Assembly (NCBI GenBank): GCA_016235025.1
Contig: JACRMV010000001.1
Coordinates: 682,001 to 746,000, forward strand
Direction: 5' to 3'
Length of the DNA stretch: 64,000 bases
Source: Rhodocyclales bacterium
GTDB lineage: Bacteria; Pseudomonadota; Gammaproteobacteria; Burkholderiales; Rhodocyclaceae
In this document: one piece after another, positions 18,615-27,001 of the stretch
Numbering within the stretch: position 1 is the first letter of the stretch
Layout: the number at the start of each line of letters is the position of its first letter
Position numbers and translations under genes: made by a program
Notes under the pieces: generated by a model
Databases searched by the model: none
What the model saw: the letters and a program-made list of their open reading frames with translations, nothing else
What the model was told of the DNA's origin: nothing

Positions 18615-19684
18615 ATTCCAGGCTTCCTCACGGCGTCGTCGATCTGGCGCGCTTCATTGCCCAATCCGGCGAATTCGACGCGATCATCGACGCCCGCTCG
18701 CCAGCCGAGTTCGCCGACGACCATCTGCCGGGCGCGATCAGCCTGCCAGTGTTGTCCGACACGGAACGCGCGCAAGTCGGCACGCTCTACACGCAGGTTT
18801 CGCCCTTCGAGGCCAAAAAACTCGGCGCCGCCCTGGTGGCGAAAAGCATTGCCTGCCATATCGAACAGCACCTGCTCGACAAACCCAAGGGCTGGCGACC
18901 GCTGGTCTATTGCTGGCGTGGCGGGCAGCGCAGCGGCGCCTTCACTCATATCCTGCGCGAAATCGGCTGGAACGCGCACCGGCTGCAGGACGGCTACAAG
19001 GCCTGGCGGCGGCACGTCATCACGCAGCTTGCGACGCTCCCCGCGCAACTGGAATTTCGCGTCATCAGCGGCGCCACCGGCAGCGGCAAGAGTCGGCTGC
19101 TGGAGGCGCTTGCCGCAAAGGGAGCGCAGGTGCTGCATCTCGAAGCGCTGGCGGCGCACAAGGGCTCGACCCTGGGCGAACTGCCCGGCCAGGCGCAGCC
19201 TTCGCAACGCAGTTTCGAGTCCGGCCTGCACGCCGTGTTAACAACGTTCGACCGCTCGCGTCCGGTATTCGTCGAGGCCGAAAGCCGCAAGATCGGCGAG
19301 GTGCAACTGCCCAATGAACTGCTTGCGGCCATCCGCTGCGCGCCCTGCATCTGCATCGAAGCCAGTGTCGCCGCGCGCGTCGAATTTTTGCTGCGCGACT
19401 ACGACTACGCCACCACCGATACGGCCTGGCTGCTGACCCGCCTCGATCATCTGAAGGGTCTGCAAAGCAATGAAACCCTGCTGCGCTGGCGGAGCCTGAT
19501 CGAGGCAAAAGCGTTTCCATTGCTGGTCGAGGAACTGCTGGTTCAGCACTACGACCCGCTTTACCGGCGCTCGCAGGCGCGCAATTTCGTCGCGCTCGGC
19601 ACTGCCTGGCAAATCGCCAGCGACGATCTCACACCTGCCGGAATCTCCGTCATGGCAGCGGAAATACTGCCCCTGGCCGGCTGA
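18611..19684 (+). CDS. selU: tRNA 2-selenouridine synthase
   Basis: A 357-residue enzyme (MnmH/YbbB) that replaces sulfur of 2-thiouridine at the wobble position of tRNA-Lys, -Glu and -Gln with selenium from selenophosphate, through a geranylated intermediate. The N-terminal rhodanese domain carries the active Cys in YCWRGGQRSGAF near residue 98; the C-terminal half has a P-loop GATGSGKSRLLEAL near 155. Length is normal. Selenophosphate synthase (selD) is not in the window. The tesA-selU overlap implies co-transcription. Confidence 0.95.
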   Translation: MNSRLPHGVVDLARFIAQSGEFDAIIDARSPAEFADDHLPGAISLPVLSDTERAQVGTLYTQVSPFEAKKLGAALVAKSIACHIEQHLLDKPKGWRPLVYCWRGGQRSGAFTHILREIGWNAHRLQDGYKAWRRHVITQLATLPAQLEFRVISGATGSGKSRLLEALAAKGAQVLHLEALAAHKGSTLGELPGQAQPSQRSFESGLHAVLTTFDRSRPVFVEAESRKIGEVQLPNELLAAIRCAPCICIEASVAARVEFLLRDYDYATTDTAWLLTRLDHLKGLQSNETLLRWRSLIEAKAFPLLVEELLVQHYDPLYRRSQARNFVALGTAWQIASDDLTPAGISVMAAEILPLAG

Positions 19685-19714
19685 GCGCCGTCTCACCATC
19701 CGCAGCGGCGAGGA

Positions 19715-19758
19715 GACCTGTCTGCGAAGCAGAAAGCCCAGGTCTGCAAAGCTGAGCG
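19715..19758 (+). repeat. 44-base structured repeat, copy A
   Basis: It begins GACCTGTCTGCGAAGCAG and ends CAAAGCTGAGCG; 41 of 44 bases match copy B at 42388-42431 (minus strand). GACCTG and CAGGTC can pair as an outer stem around a CTGC-GAA-GCAG hairpin. It lies 31 bases after the selU stop, in the same orientation as that gene. Confidence 0.7.
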
Positions 19759-19789
19759 TCTTTTGCTCGACCGTCTTGCTGCGCAGTGG

Positions 19790-19810
19790 CTTCATCAGCG
19801 CCGACTTTTA
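19790..19810 (+). repeat. Dispersed motif copy 4, intergenic
   Basis: Core CGCCGACTTTT at 19799-19809 with the left flank TTCATCAG. Confidence 0.6.
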
Positions 19811-19886
19811 GCTTCGGCCGCTACGCTTAACGTCGACTAGTCCTGCATCATCCTGCGCTGAAAGTCGGGGCTGTCTTCGTCATTCT

Positions 19887-19912
19887 TCGCCGCCCCGCCA
19901 GCGCCGACTTTT
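19887..19912 (+). repeat. Dispersed motif copy 5, at the end of the methyltransferase gene
   Basis: Core at 19902-19912 with flank CGCCGCCCCGCCAG; the last base touches the stop codon of the minus-strand methyltransferase. Confidence 0.65.
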
Positions 19913-20511
19913 CAGGACGGCAAGATCCAGTCGAGTCGCCGCGTCGCGCACAGCCGCTGCACCTTCATCGGGCGCGGCGACGCAGTGTCGCCCTGCTCGA
20001 AAGCGACGACATTCAAATGTCGTCGCGTCACCTCCAGCAGTTCTCCGGGACGCAGCAAAAACGCCGGGTTGGATGGTTTGCCGAAGCGCTCATTACCGAG
20101 CATGAAGGTCTCGTAGATCAACACGCCATCGACCTCCAGCGCATTCAGCAACAATGGCAGCAGCGGCCGGTAAAGATAGTTGGTGACCACGATGGCATCA
20201 AACACACGGCCGTAATATGGCCACGGGCCGCCTTCCAGGTCGGCGACACGCGTCACCACCTGCGGCCGGTCGCGTGAAAGCCCGGCCAGGGCGTCGGCAT
20301 TCCTGTCGACGGCTTCCACCCGATACCCAAGATCGGCCAGAAAGCGTGCATGCCGGCCGCTGCCACAGGCCAGATCGAGCACCGTACCTCCGGTCTTGAT
20401 CAACGCAGCGAAGCGTTTTACCCAAAATGACGGCCCGTCCTCTTTATCCCTATCCTTGTTCATGCTCATGTCAGGTATCATTTTCGTTCCCAAATGAAAT
20501 TCAGACTTCAT
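19912..20511 (-). CDS. Class I SAM-dependent methyltransferase, TehB/UbiE-like
   Basis: A 199-residue soluble methyltransferase. Motif I is TVLDLACGSGRHARFLADLG near residues 43-62, motif II YRVEAVDRNADAL, and the acidic residue of motif IV lies in RVFDAIVVTNYLYRPLL. The fold resembles TehB and similar small-molecule methyltransferases; there is no DNA-methylase NPPY/DPPY motif. The substrate is unknown. Several in-frame ATG codons (20511, 20481, 20469, 20463) could start translation; the first is kept, with AT-rich GCGGAAA upstream. The divergent cyclase gene starts about 24 bases away. Confidence 0.75.
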   Translation of the reverse strand: MKSEFHLGTKMIPDMSMNKDRDKEDGPSFWVKRFAALIKTGGTVLDLACGSGRHARFLADLGYRVEAVDRNADALAGLSRDRPQVVTRVADLEGGPWPYYGRVFDAIVVTNYLYRPLLPLLLNALEVDGVLIYETFMLGNERFGKPSNPAFLLRPGELLEVTRRHLNVVAFEQGDTASPRPMKVQRLCATRRLDWILPS

Positions 20512-20534
20512 TTTCCGCGCCCTGCGCCCAGCTG

Positions 20535-21824
20535 ATGACCACCTTACCTCCGAGCACTGATGAACCCTGGCATGCGCGCCTGACGGAAACCGAACTGGCC
20601 TACAGTCGTTTCGTGCCGCGCCAGTTCCTGAACTTGCTGGGAGTGGAAGACATCCGCAAAGTGAAGGTCAGCCAGCAGGTCGAATGCGAAATGACGATCC
20701 TGTTTGCTGACATCCGCGACTTCACTACGCTGGCCGAAACCATCAGCCCACAGGAGGTCCTCAACTTTCTCAACTCGTACCTGGACCAGATGGAGCCGGT
20801 GATCACTGCCCACGGCGGCATCATCGACAAGTATATCGGTGACGCCATCATGGCGCTTTTTCCGGCATCGTCCGATGATGCCCTGCGCTGCAGCCTGGCG
20901 ATGCTATCCAAACTCGATGAATACAACAGCGGTCGGGAGCGCGCGGGTTACACACCGATCCGGATCGGTATCGGCATCAATACCGGCATCGTCACCCTGG
21001 GCATGGTCGGCGGGCGTGATCGCATGGACGGCACGGTGATTGGCGATGCCGTCAATCTGGCCTCTCGCCTCGAACGCCTGACAAAGTTCTACGATGTCTC
21101 TGTCCTGACCAGCGAGCACACACTGCAAAGCCTCGCGGATCCGACACCCTGGCTGGTGCGCCTGATTGACCGGGCCAACGTTCGCGGCAAACAGAACCAC
21201 CAGCCAGTATTCGAAGTATTCAATTCCAATCCACCGGACATCAGAAATATCAAACAACAGAACATCGAACTCTTCGAGAAGGCTCTGGCGCACTATCAGC
21301 TCGGCGATCTCGCGGGGGCGCGTGCACGGCTCAATGTCTGCCATATGGAAATGCCCGACGACCATCCGACGCGGATGTACCTCGAATACTGCGGCGCCCC
21401 CAATACCGGTAGCGCCCAGATCGACCTGGCGGCCCCCTGGCGCAACGAATTTGTCACCGGAGACCCGGCAATCGACAGCGAGCATCGCACCATGCTTTTT
21501 GGCCTGAACGCCCTCGCCCGCGCCATCTATCTGGGTTCCTCCTCGCTGGTGCCGCTGCTGATGCCAAAAATCATCCTCGCCACCGAGCGAACTTTTGCCG
21601 CCGAAGAAGCAATCATGAAAACAAATAATTACCAATTTCGTGACCTGCATTTCCGCCAGCATCGCTATTTCATGGCGACTTTAACCGCCATGCAGCAGGA
21701 GCTTGCCCAAGGCAGCGATGATTCCATTCACACTGCATTTCGCGTCCGACAACGGCTTACCGACTGGCTGATCGATCACATCCTGACCGCAGACCGCCAT
21801 CTCACCTATCGGCACATCCTCTGA
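20535..21824 (+). CDS. Class III nucleotide cyclase fused to a C-terminal hemerythrin-like domain
   Basis: A 429-residue cytosolic protein. Residues 50-230 form a class III cyclase: metal Asp59 (FADIRDFT) and Asp103 (KYIGDAIMALF), substrate-contact Lys99, and Thr167, Asn174 and Arg178 in GTVIGDAVNLASRLE, which fits an adenylate cyclase. Residues 240-285 look like a short helical repeat linker. Residues 305-429 match hemerythrin, with His317, Glu357, His372, His376, His415 and Asp420 in diiron-ligand positions; the helix-2 His is replaced by Thr353. The fusion suggests cAMP output controlled by oxygen, redox or iron. Start ATG 20535 chosen (MTTLPPST); the open frame upstream overlaps the divergent methyltransferase. 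A Pat-type acetyltransferase follows 39 bases later. Confidence 0.85.
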   Translation: MTTLPPSTDEPWHARLTETELAYSRFVPRQFLNLLGVEDIRKVKVSQQVECEMTILFADIRDFTTLAETISPQEVLNFLNSYLDQMEPVITAHGGIIDKYIGDAIMALFPASSDDALRCSLAMLSKLDEYNSGRERAGYTPIRIGIGINTGIVTLGMVGGRDRMDGTVIGDAVNLASRLERLTKFYDVSVLTSEHTLQSLADPTPWLVRLIDRANVRGKQNHQPVFEVFNSNPPDIRNIKQQNIELFEKALAHYQLGDLAGARARLNVCHMEMPDDHPTRMYLEYCGAPNTGSAQIDLAAPWRNEFVTGDPAIDSEHRTMLFGLNALARAIYLGSSSLVPLLMPKIILATERTFAAEEAIMKTNNYQFRDLHFRQHRYFMATLTAMQQELAQGSDDSIHTAFRVRQRLTDWLIDHILTADRHLTYRHIL

Positions 21825-21863
21825 GTCCGCGTATTCACCCTGCCTGCGGCGACAACCTGACCG

Positions 21864-24563
21864 ATGAACAGCGAAAAGCATTATCTGAGCACACTGTTCG
21901 AGCCCGCATCGGTCGCCGTCATCGGCGCCTCGGAAACGCCGGGTTCGATTGGCAGCACACTGATGCGCAACATGCTCGATGCCGACTATGGCGGCGAACT
22001 GTTTCCGGTCAACCCGAAACACGAAACCATTTTCGGCCGGAAAAGTTATCCGTCGATCGATGCCATCCCGCAGCGTATTGATCTGGCAGTGATTTGCACT
22101 CCGGCCGCCAGTGTCCCGACGATTGTCGAAACCTGTGGCCGCGCCGGTTGCCGGAACGTCATGATCATCTCCGGCGGCTTTGCCTCGACCGGGCCGCGCG
22201 GCGAAAAGCTGGAGCAAGCCGTGCTGGAAAATGCCCGGCGTCATGGCATGCGGATTGTCGGCCCCAATTGCCTGGGGTTCCTGCGGCCAACAAAGGGGAT
22301 TGATCTGAGCTTTGCCCATGGCGGCGCGCGCGCTGGAAGCATTGGTCTCATTTCGCAATCCGGCGCCCTGTGCACCGCCATTCTCGACTGGGCGCGGCCG
22401 AATGGCGTTGGCTTTTCCACCGTCATTTCGCTGGGCGCCGAAGCCGACATCGACTTTGGCGAAGCGCTCGACTTCATGGCCTCGGATCCTCACACCGAAA
22501 GTATTTTTCTCTACATCGAGGGCATCCGCAACGCCCGTCGCTTCATGAGCGCGCTGCGTGCCGCCGCACGCTGCAAACCGGTGCTTCTGATAAAAGTCGG
22601 CCGGCATCCTGCAGGCGAAAAGGCCATCCGCTCGCATACCGGCGCACTGGTCGGCGCTGATGATGTTTTCGATGCCGCGCTGCGCCGCGCCGGCGTAGTG
22701 CGCTTGAATAATATCGACCAGATGTATGCAGCGGCTTCGGCCCTGTTCACCCACTTCCAGCCCCACGGCCGGCGGCTGGCCATCATCACCAACGGCGGCG
22801 GGCCGGGCGCCATGGCCGCCGATCATGCTGAAGACATCGGCATTCCGCTCGCCGCATTCAGTCCAGCCACCATCGCAAAACTGGATGCCGCCCTGCCTCC
22901 AGGATGGTCACGGACAAATCCGGTCGATCTGCTGGGCGATGCCGATCCGGCACGCTATTCCGCTGCGCTCACGGCCTGTATCGAGGATGAAACGGTCGAT
23001 GGCGGGCTTATCATCCTGGCGCCCCAGGCGATGACCGATCCAACCCAGGCAGCGCGCGCCATTATCGACATTGCGCGGAAATCCGAGAAACCGCTGCTTA
23101 CCTGCTGGATGGGTGAAGATCAAGTCGGCGAGGCACGCAAGCTGCTCAAGGGTGCGGGAATTCCAACATTCCGCACACCCGAACCGGCGGTCCAGCTGTT
23201 CGCCCACATCTCCAACTATTACCTGAATCGCCAGCTTTTGTTGCAAGCCCCGCCGGCGCTATCGGAAGAAACCCCGCCGCATCTGGAATCGGCCCGCCTG
23301 GTAATCGAGACTGCCCTGTTGGAAGGGCGCAAGGTTTTGAGTGAAATGGAATCGAAATCGATACTTGCTGCCTTCCAGATTCCGATTGCCCAGACTGTAA
23401 TCGCCCGCTCCGCCAGCGAGGCAATGGTGTTGGCAGAACAAATTGGCCTGCCGGTGGCGATGAAAATAGACTCGCCGCAAATCGTGCATAAAAGCAATGC
23501 CGGCGGCATTCGCCTGAATCTTGACAACCTTGCCGCCGTGCGTGATGCCTGGCACAGCATCATGATCGGGATCAAGAAAAGCCACCCTGACGCCATCCTC
23601 AATGGTGTCGCCATCGAGCCGATGATCGAGAAAGCCAATGGCCGCGAGCTGATGGTTGGCATGATGCAGGACACGATTTTCGGCCCCACCATCGTCCTTT
23701 CCTCCGGTGGCAATGCCGGCAATGACAGCACCGCCGATCAACGTGACCGCGCCGTGGCTTTGCCGCCCTTGAATCCGGTACTCATCGAAGACATGCTCGC
23801 CTCGGCGCATAGCAGTGCACGGCTGGGTGAGTTCCGCCACATGCCTCCGGTCAGCCAGGCCGCCCTGGAAAAGGTTCTGCTGCGCATCTCGGCCATGGTT
23901 TGCGAATTGCCGTGGATCAGGAAAATAGACATCAATCCGCTGATCGTCGATGAAAACGGCGCCGTTGCTGTTGATGCCTGTATCACCATCGACCATCTAC
24001 CGCCGGGCGCCAGCCGCTATGATCACATGGCGATTTATCCCTACCCGTCCCACCTGGAAACCACTTTTCAGGCCAGCGATGGAAGATGCATTACCCTGCG
24101 CCCGATCAAACCCGAAGATGCACAGCTCGAGCGCGAATTTTTCCTCAGGCTCTCGCCCGAGGCGCGCTACCTTCGGTTCATGAATACCCTGCGCGAGATA
24201 TCCCCGGCACAGTTGGCCCGCCTCACACAGATCGATTACGACCGCGAACTGGCCCTGGTCGCCATTCTTGAAGAAAACGATGAAGAAAAGGAAATCGGCG
24301 TTTGCCGCTACGCCATGAACCCGGATGGCGAATCCTGCGAGTTTGCCATTGTCATCGCCGATGATTGGCACGGCAAGGGGCTGGCACGCCGCCTGATGGT
24401 CGCGCTGATTGATGCGGCGCGGCAACGCGGATTCAAGGCCATGACAGGCGATTTCCTGGTTGAAAATACCCGCATGCTCAAGTTCGTCACCCGCCTCGGT
24501 TTCGTGCTCTCGCCGCACGTCGATGACCCCGGCCTCAAGCACGGTGTGCTGCTGCTGAACTAA
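21864..24563 (+). CDS. Pat/YfiQ-type protein acetyltransferase (acyl-CoA synthetase-like domains plus GNAT)
   Basis: An 899-residue protein of the ADP-forming acyl-CoA synthetase architecture: CoA-binding domain at 1-130 (VAVIGASETPGSIG), succinyl-CoA synthetase-like domains at 150-460 with RSHTGALVGADD, an ATP-grasp domain at about 490-705, and a C-terminal GNAT domain at about 735-890 (RPIKPEDAQLEREFF, GKGLARRLMVALID). In E. coli and Salmonella the homologue (YfiQ/Pka/Pat) acetylates lysines of metabolic enzymes such as acetyl-CoA synthetase. In several bacteria its action or expression depends on cAMP, which makes the upstream cyclase noteworthy. Its stop overlaps the next start (TAATG). 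Confidence 0.88.
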   Translation: MNSEKHYLSTLFEPASVAVIGASETPGSIGSTLMRNMLDADYGGELFPVNPKHETIFGRKSYPSIDAIPQRIDLAVICTPAASVPTIVETCGRAGCRNVMIISGGFASTGPRGEKLEQAVLENARRHGMRIVGPNCLGFLRPTKGIDLSFAHGGARAGSIGLISQSGALCTAILDWARPNGVGFSTVISLGAEADIDFGEALDFMASDPHTESIFLYIEGIRNARRFMSALRAAARCKPVLLIKVGRHPAGEKAIRSHTGALVGADDVFDAALRRAGVVRLNNIDQMYAAASALFTHFQPHGRRLAIITNGGGPGAMAADHAEDIGIPLAAFSPATIAKLDAALPPGWSRTNPVDLLGDADPARYSAALTACIEDETVDGGLIILAPQAMTDPTQAARAIIDIARKSEKPLLTCWMGEDQVGEARKLLKGAGIPTFRTPEPAVQLFAHISNYYLNRQLLLQAPPALSEETPPHLESARLVIETALLEGRKVLSEMESKSILAAFQIPIAQTVIARSASEAMVLAEQIGLPVAMKIDSPQIVHKSNAGGIRLNLDNLAAVRDAWHSIMIGIKKSHPDAILNGVAIEPMIEKANGRELMVGMMQDTIFGPTIVLSSGGNAGNDSTADQRDRAVALPPLNPVLIEDMLASAHSSARLGEFRHMPPVSQAALEKVLLRISAMVCELPWIRKIDINPLIVDENGAVAVDACITIDHLPPGASRYDHMAIYPYPSHLETTFQASDGRCITLRPIKPEDAQLEREFFLRLSPEARYLRFMNTLREISPAQLARLTQIDYDRELALVAILEENDEEKEIGVCRYAMNPDGESCEFAIVIADDWHGKGLARRLMVALIDAARQRGFKAMTGDFLVENTRMLKFVTRLGFVLSPHVDDPGLKHGVLLLN

Positions 24564-25804
24564 TGTCATTGCATCCAGCCATTGCACAAAAGTCGGCGCT
24601 GGCAGGACGGCGACCGCCACCCGAGTACGGACGGCGTTATACGCCACATCCTGCTTCCCGAGCCCTGCTCGCCTGTCTGGCCGGATTCCTCCTTTCTGGC
24701 ACCATGGCGCAGGCCCAGGAAGATACGATATTCCGCCTGGATACCGCGCTGGCCCGGTATCGCCAACTTGGAACGGATCCTGCGATACAAGCCGCCTGGG
24801 ATGAACCGCTGCCGCCCTGGGGTGCGTCAGGCAGCCGCAAGCTGGAACCCGGAAAACCCTACGCGGGGCTACCCATCCTGATGCGACGCCTGATCGCCTT
24901 GGGCGACCTGCCGCCCGACACCGCCGTCCCGGCACGCTACGAAGCACCAGTGACTGACGGCGTCATGGCTTTCCAGCGCCGGCATGGCCTGGAACCGGAT
25001 GGCGTGATCGGCAAGGACACCCTGTCCCAGCTGAATGTCCCCCCGCTCGCCCGGATGCACCAGATCGAGCTGAACCTGGAACGCCTGCGGCAAAGTCCGC
25101 TCCCGGTAGCGCCACGCCTGATCGTCGTCAATATCCCGGAATTCATCCTGCGCGCCTACGCGACCGAAGGCGGACAACCCGTACTCAAGACCCGGATGAA
25201 GATAATCGTCGGCAATGCCCGGGGCACCCGCACGCCAGTCTTCACGGAAGACATGCGGTATATCGAATTCAGCCCGTACTGGAACATCCCGCCCTCGATT
25301 GCACGCAAGGAAACCATCCCGAAATTGCGCCGCGATCCGCAGTATTTCGCGGAACAGGGCTTCGAGTTCTACACCAGCGGCGGTACGGTCATCACAAGCC
25401 TGACGAATGAGAACCTGGAGGCGGTACTGTCCGGGAAAATGCGTATCCGCCAGCGTCCCGGAACAAAAAATGCCCTCGGCGGCATCAAGTTTGTCTTCCC
25501 GAACCGCGACAACATCTACATGCATCACACGCCGGCGACGCAACTGTTCGCGCACGTGCGGCGTGACTTCAGCCACGGCTGCATCCGCGTCGAAGAGCCG
25601 CTGGCGCTGGCGCGCTTCGTTCTGCAGGATGCCCCGGAATGGAATGATGAACGCCTCCTCGCTGCCATGACCAGCGGCCGCTCGGCCACCCTGCGGCTCA
25701 AAGAGCTCTTGCCGGTGGTGATTACCTATTTCACGGCCAGTGCCGACGAAGATGGCCGCGTGCATTTCTTTCCGGATATCTATGGTCGTGACACGATAGA
25801 ATAG
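24563..25804 (+). CDS. Periplasmic L,D-transpeptidase (YcbB/LdtD-like, YkuD domain)
   Basis: A 413-residue exported enzyme forming 3-3 peptidoglycan cross-links. A long basic leader (about 35 residues) precedes the hydrophobic signal LLACLAGFLLSGTMAQA. A peptidoglycan-binding repeat (GVMAFQRRHGLEPDGVIG) lies near residue 135, and the YkuD domain at about 190-360 carries HHTPATQLF and the catalytic RDFSHGCIRVEEP with His and Cys. The start overlaps the acetyltransferase stop. The first codons include a copy of the dispersed motif (24588-24613), so the leader may be partly repeat-derived or the true start may be a later non-ATG codon. The next gene is also a peptidoglycan enzyme. Confidence 0.9.
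   Translation: MSLHPAIAQKSALAGRRPPPEYGRRYTPHPASRALLACLAGFLLSGTMAQAQEDTIFRLDTALARYRQLGTDPAIQAAWDEPLPPWGASGSRKLEPGKPYAGLPILMRRLIALGDLPPDTAVPARYEAPVTDGVMAFQRRHGLEPDGVIGKDTLSQLNVPPLARMHQIELNLERLRQSPLPVAPRLIVVNIPEFILRAYATEGGQPVLKTRMKIIVGNARGTRTPVFTEDMRYIEFSPYWNIPPSIARKETIPKLRRDPQYFAEQGFEFYTSGGTVITSLTNENLEAVLSGKMRIRQRPGTKNALGGIKFVFPNRDNIYMHHTPATQLFAHVRRDFSHGCIRVEEPLALARFVLQDAPEWNDERLLAAMTSGRSATLRLKELLPVVITYFTASADEDGRVHFFPDIYGRDTIE
24588..24613 (-). repeat. Dispersed motif copy 6, in the leader of the L,D-transpeptidase gene
   Basis: Minus-strand core at 24588-24598 with the full flank CGCCGTCCTGCCAG, one of the best matches to the long consensus. Confidence 0.7.
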
Positions 25805-25840
25805 CCACCAACGCTTGAGATTGCCATTCGAGGGTTCTTC

Positions 25841-26410
25841 ATGTCGAAACACCACAAGCACGCACGCCGCACCTTCCTGCACCGCTCCGCCCAGCTGATG
25901 ATGGGCGGCATCTTGCTGCCCTTCGCCCAGAAGACGCTGGCCTCCCTGCCCGCATCACTGCCCAATGCGCGCAGCCTGGCGTTCAAGCACACCCATACCG
26001 GCGAGCAGATCGATCTAACCTATGCCATCGACGGCAGTTATGTCCCGGATGCGCTGACTTCCCTGAACCGTTTTCTGCGCGACCACTACACCGGCGAGAT
26101 CGGCCGCATCGACCCGCAACTGCTCGATCTGCTCCATCACCTGAAGCTGACTCTGGGTTGCAGCGACCCCTTCCACGTCATTTCAGGCTACCGCTGCCCG
26201 GCGACCAACCAGAACCTGAAAAATACCCGTGGTGGCGGCGTCGCCAAACATAGCCTGCACATGGATGGCAAGGCCATCGACATCCGTCTGCCGGAGATTC
26301 CGCTCGCGGAGGTGCGTGATGCCGCGCTCTCGTTACGCCTGGGCGGAGTCGGCTACTACCCGCACGAACAGTTCGTTCACGTCGATACCGGTCGCATCCG
26401 CCACTGGTAA
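25841..26410 (+). CDS. MepK/YcbK-like DUF882 metallopeptidase (M15 family), exported
   Basis: A 189-residue murein peptidase homologue. The N-terminus has a twin-arginine-like pattern ARRTFLHRSAQ followed by a hydrophobic stretch, suggesting Tat export. The M15 zinc site is visible: HSLHMDGKAIDI (His and Asp ligands) and FVHVDTGRIRHW at the end. E. coli MepK hydrolyses 3-3 cross-links made by L,D-transpeptidases, which fits the position just after such an enzyme. It lies 36 bases after the upstream gene and is probably co-transcribed. Confidence 0.9.
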   Translation: MSKHHKHARRTFLHRSAQLMMGGILLPFAQKTLASLPASLPNARSLAFKHTHTGEQIDLTYAIDGSYVPDALTSLNRFLRDHYTGEIGRIDPQLLDLLHHLKLTLGCSDPFHVISGYRCPATNQNLKNTRGGGVAKHSLHMDGKAIDIRLPEIPLAEVRDAALSLRLGGVGYYPHEQFVHVDTGRIRHW

Positions 26411-26434
26411 TCCCGCGGTCATGAGGTGCATGCC

Positions 26435-27001
26435 ATGACGCGCTGCCCCTGGTGTGGCGATGATCCGCTCTACACCGCCTATCACGATACGGAATGGGGC
26501 GTCCCCTGCACGGATGAGCGTACCCTGTTCGAATTCCTGATCCTCGAAGGCGCCCAGGCCGGGCTTTCCTGGATCACCATCCTGCGCAAACGCGAAAATT
26601 ACCGCCGTGCCTTCGATGGCTTCGATGCCCAAAAGCTTGCCCGCTATGATGAAACAGATATCGCCCGCCTGCTCGCCGATCCGGGCATTGTTCGCAACCG
26701 TCTGAAAATCGGGGCGGCGATTGCCAATGCCCGCGCCCTGCTGGCCCTGCACGCCGAAGGCCAAAGCCTCGACAACCTGCTGTGGAGCGTGGTCGGCGGA
26801 CAGCCACAGGTCAACCGCTTTCACACGCTGGATGAAATCCCGGCCGCCACCGCTGCCTCACATACGCTATCGAAGGAACTGGCGCGGCGGGGATTCAAAT
26901 TCGTCGGCCCGACCATCTGCTACGCCCTGCTGCAGGCCACCGGGAGGGTGAATGACCATTTGCTCTCCTGCCCCCGCCACAAGGAACTCGATCCAGGCTA
27001 A
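26435..27001 (+). CDS. tag: DNA-3-methyladenine glycosylase I
   Basis: A 188-residue base-excision enzyme removing 3-methyladenine from DNA. It has the Tag zinc site (CPWCGDDP with Cys near residue 4, His in AYHDTEWGVP, and the C-terminal HLLSCPRHKEL), the core FEFLILEGAQAGLSWITIL and FKFVGPTICYALLQATG. ATG 26435 is chosen because GAGG lies seven bases upstream; an in-frame GTG at 26426 overlaps that site. The stop codon directly abuts the stop of the convergent lytic transglycosylase. Confidence 0.95.
   Translation: MTRCPWCGDDPLYTAYHDTEWGVPCTDERTLFEFLILEGAQAGLSWITILRKRENYRRAFDGFDAQKLARYDETDIARLLADPGIVRNRLKIGAAIANARALLALHAEGQSLDNLLWSVVGGQPQVNRFHTLDEIPAATAASHTLSKELARRGFKFVGPTICYALLQATGRVNDHLLSCPRHKELDPG

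Larger units (their letters stand above)
19685..19911. other. Intergenic mosaic of short repeats
   Basis: No gene is seen between convergent selU and the methyltransferase gene. The stretch holds a partial flank of the dispersed motif (GCGCCGTCTCACC near 19685), the 44-base structured repeat (19715-19758), two exact motif cores (19799 and 19902, both plus strand) and a one-mismatch core on the minus strand at 19861. Confidence 0.6.
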
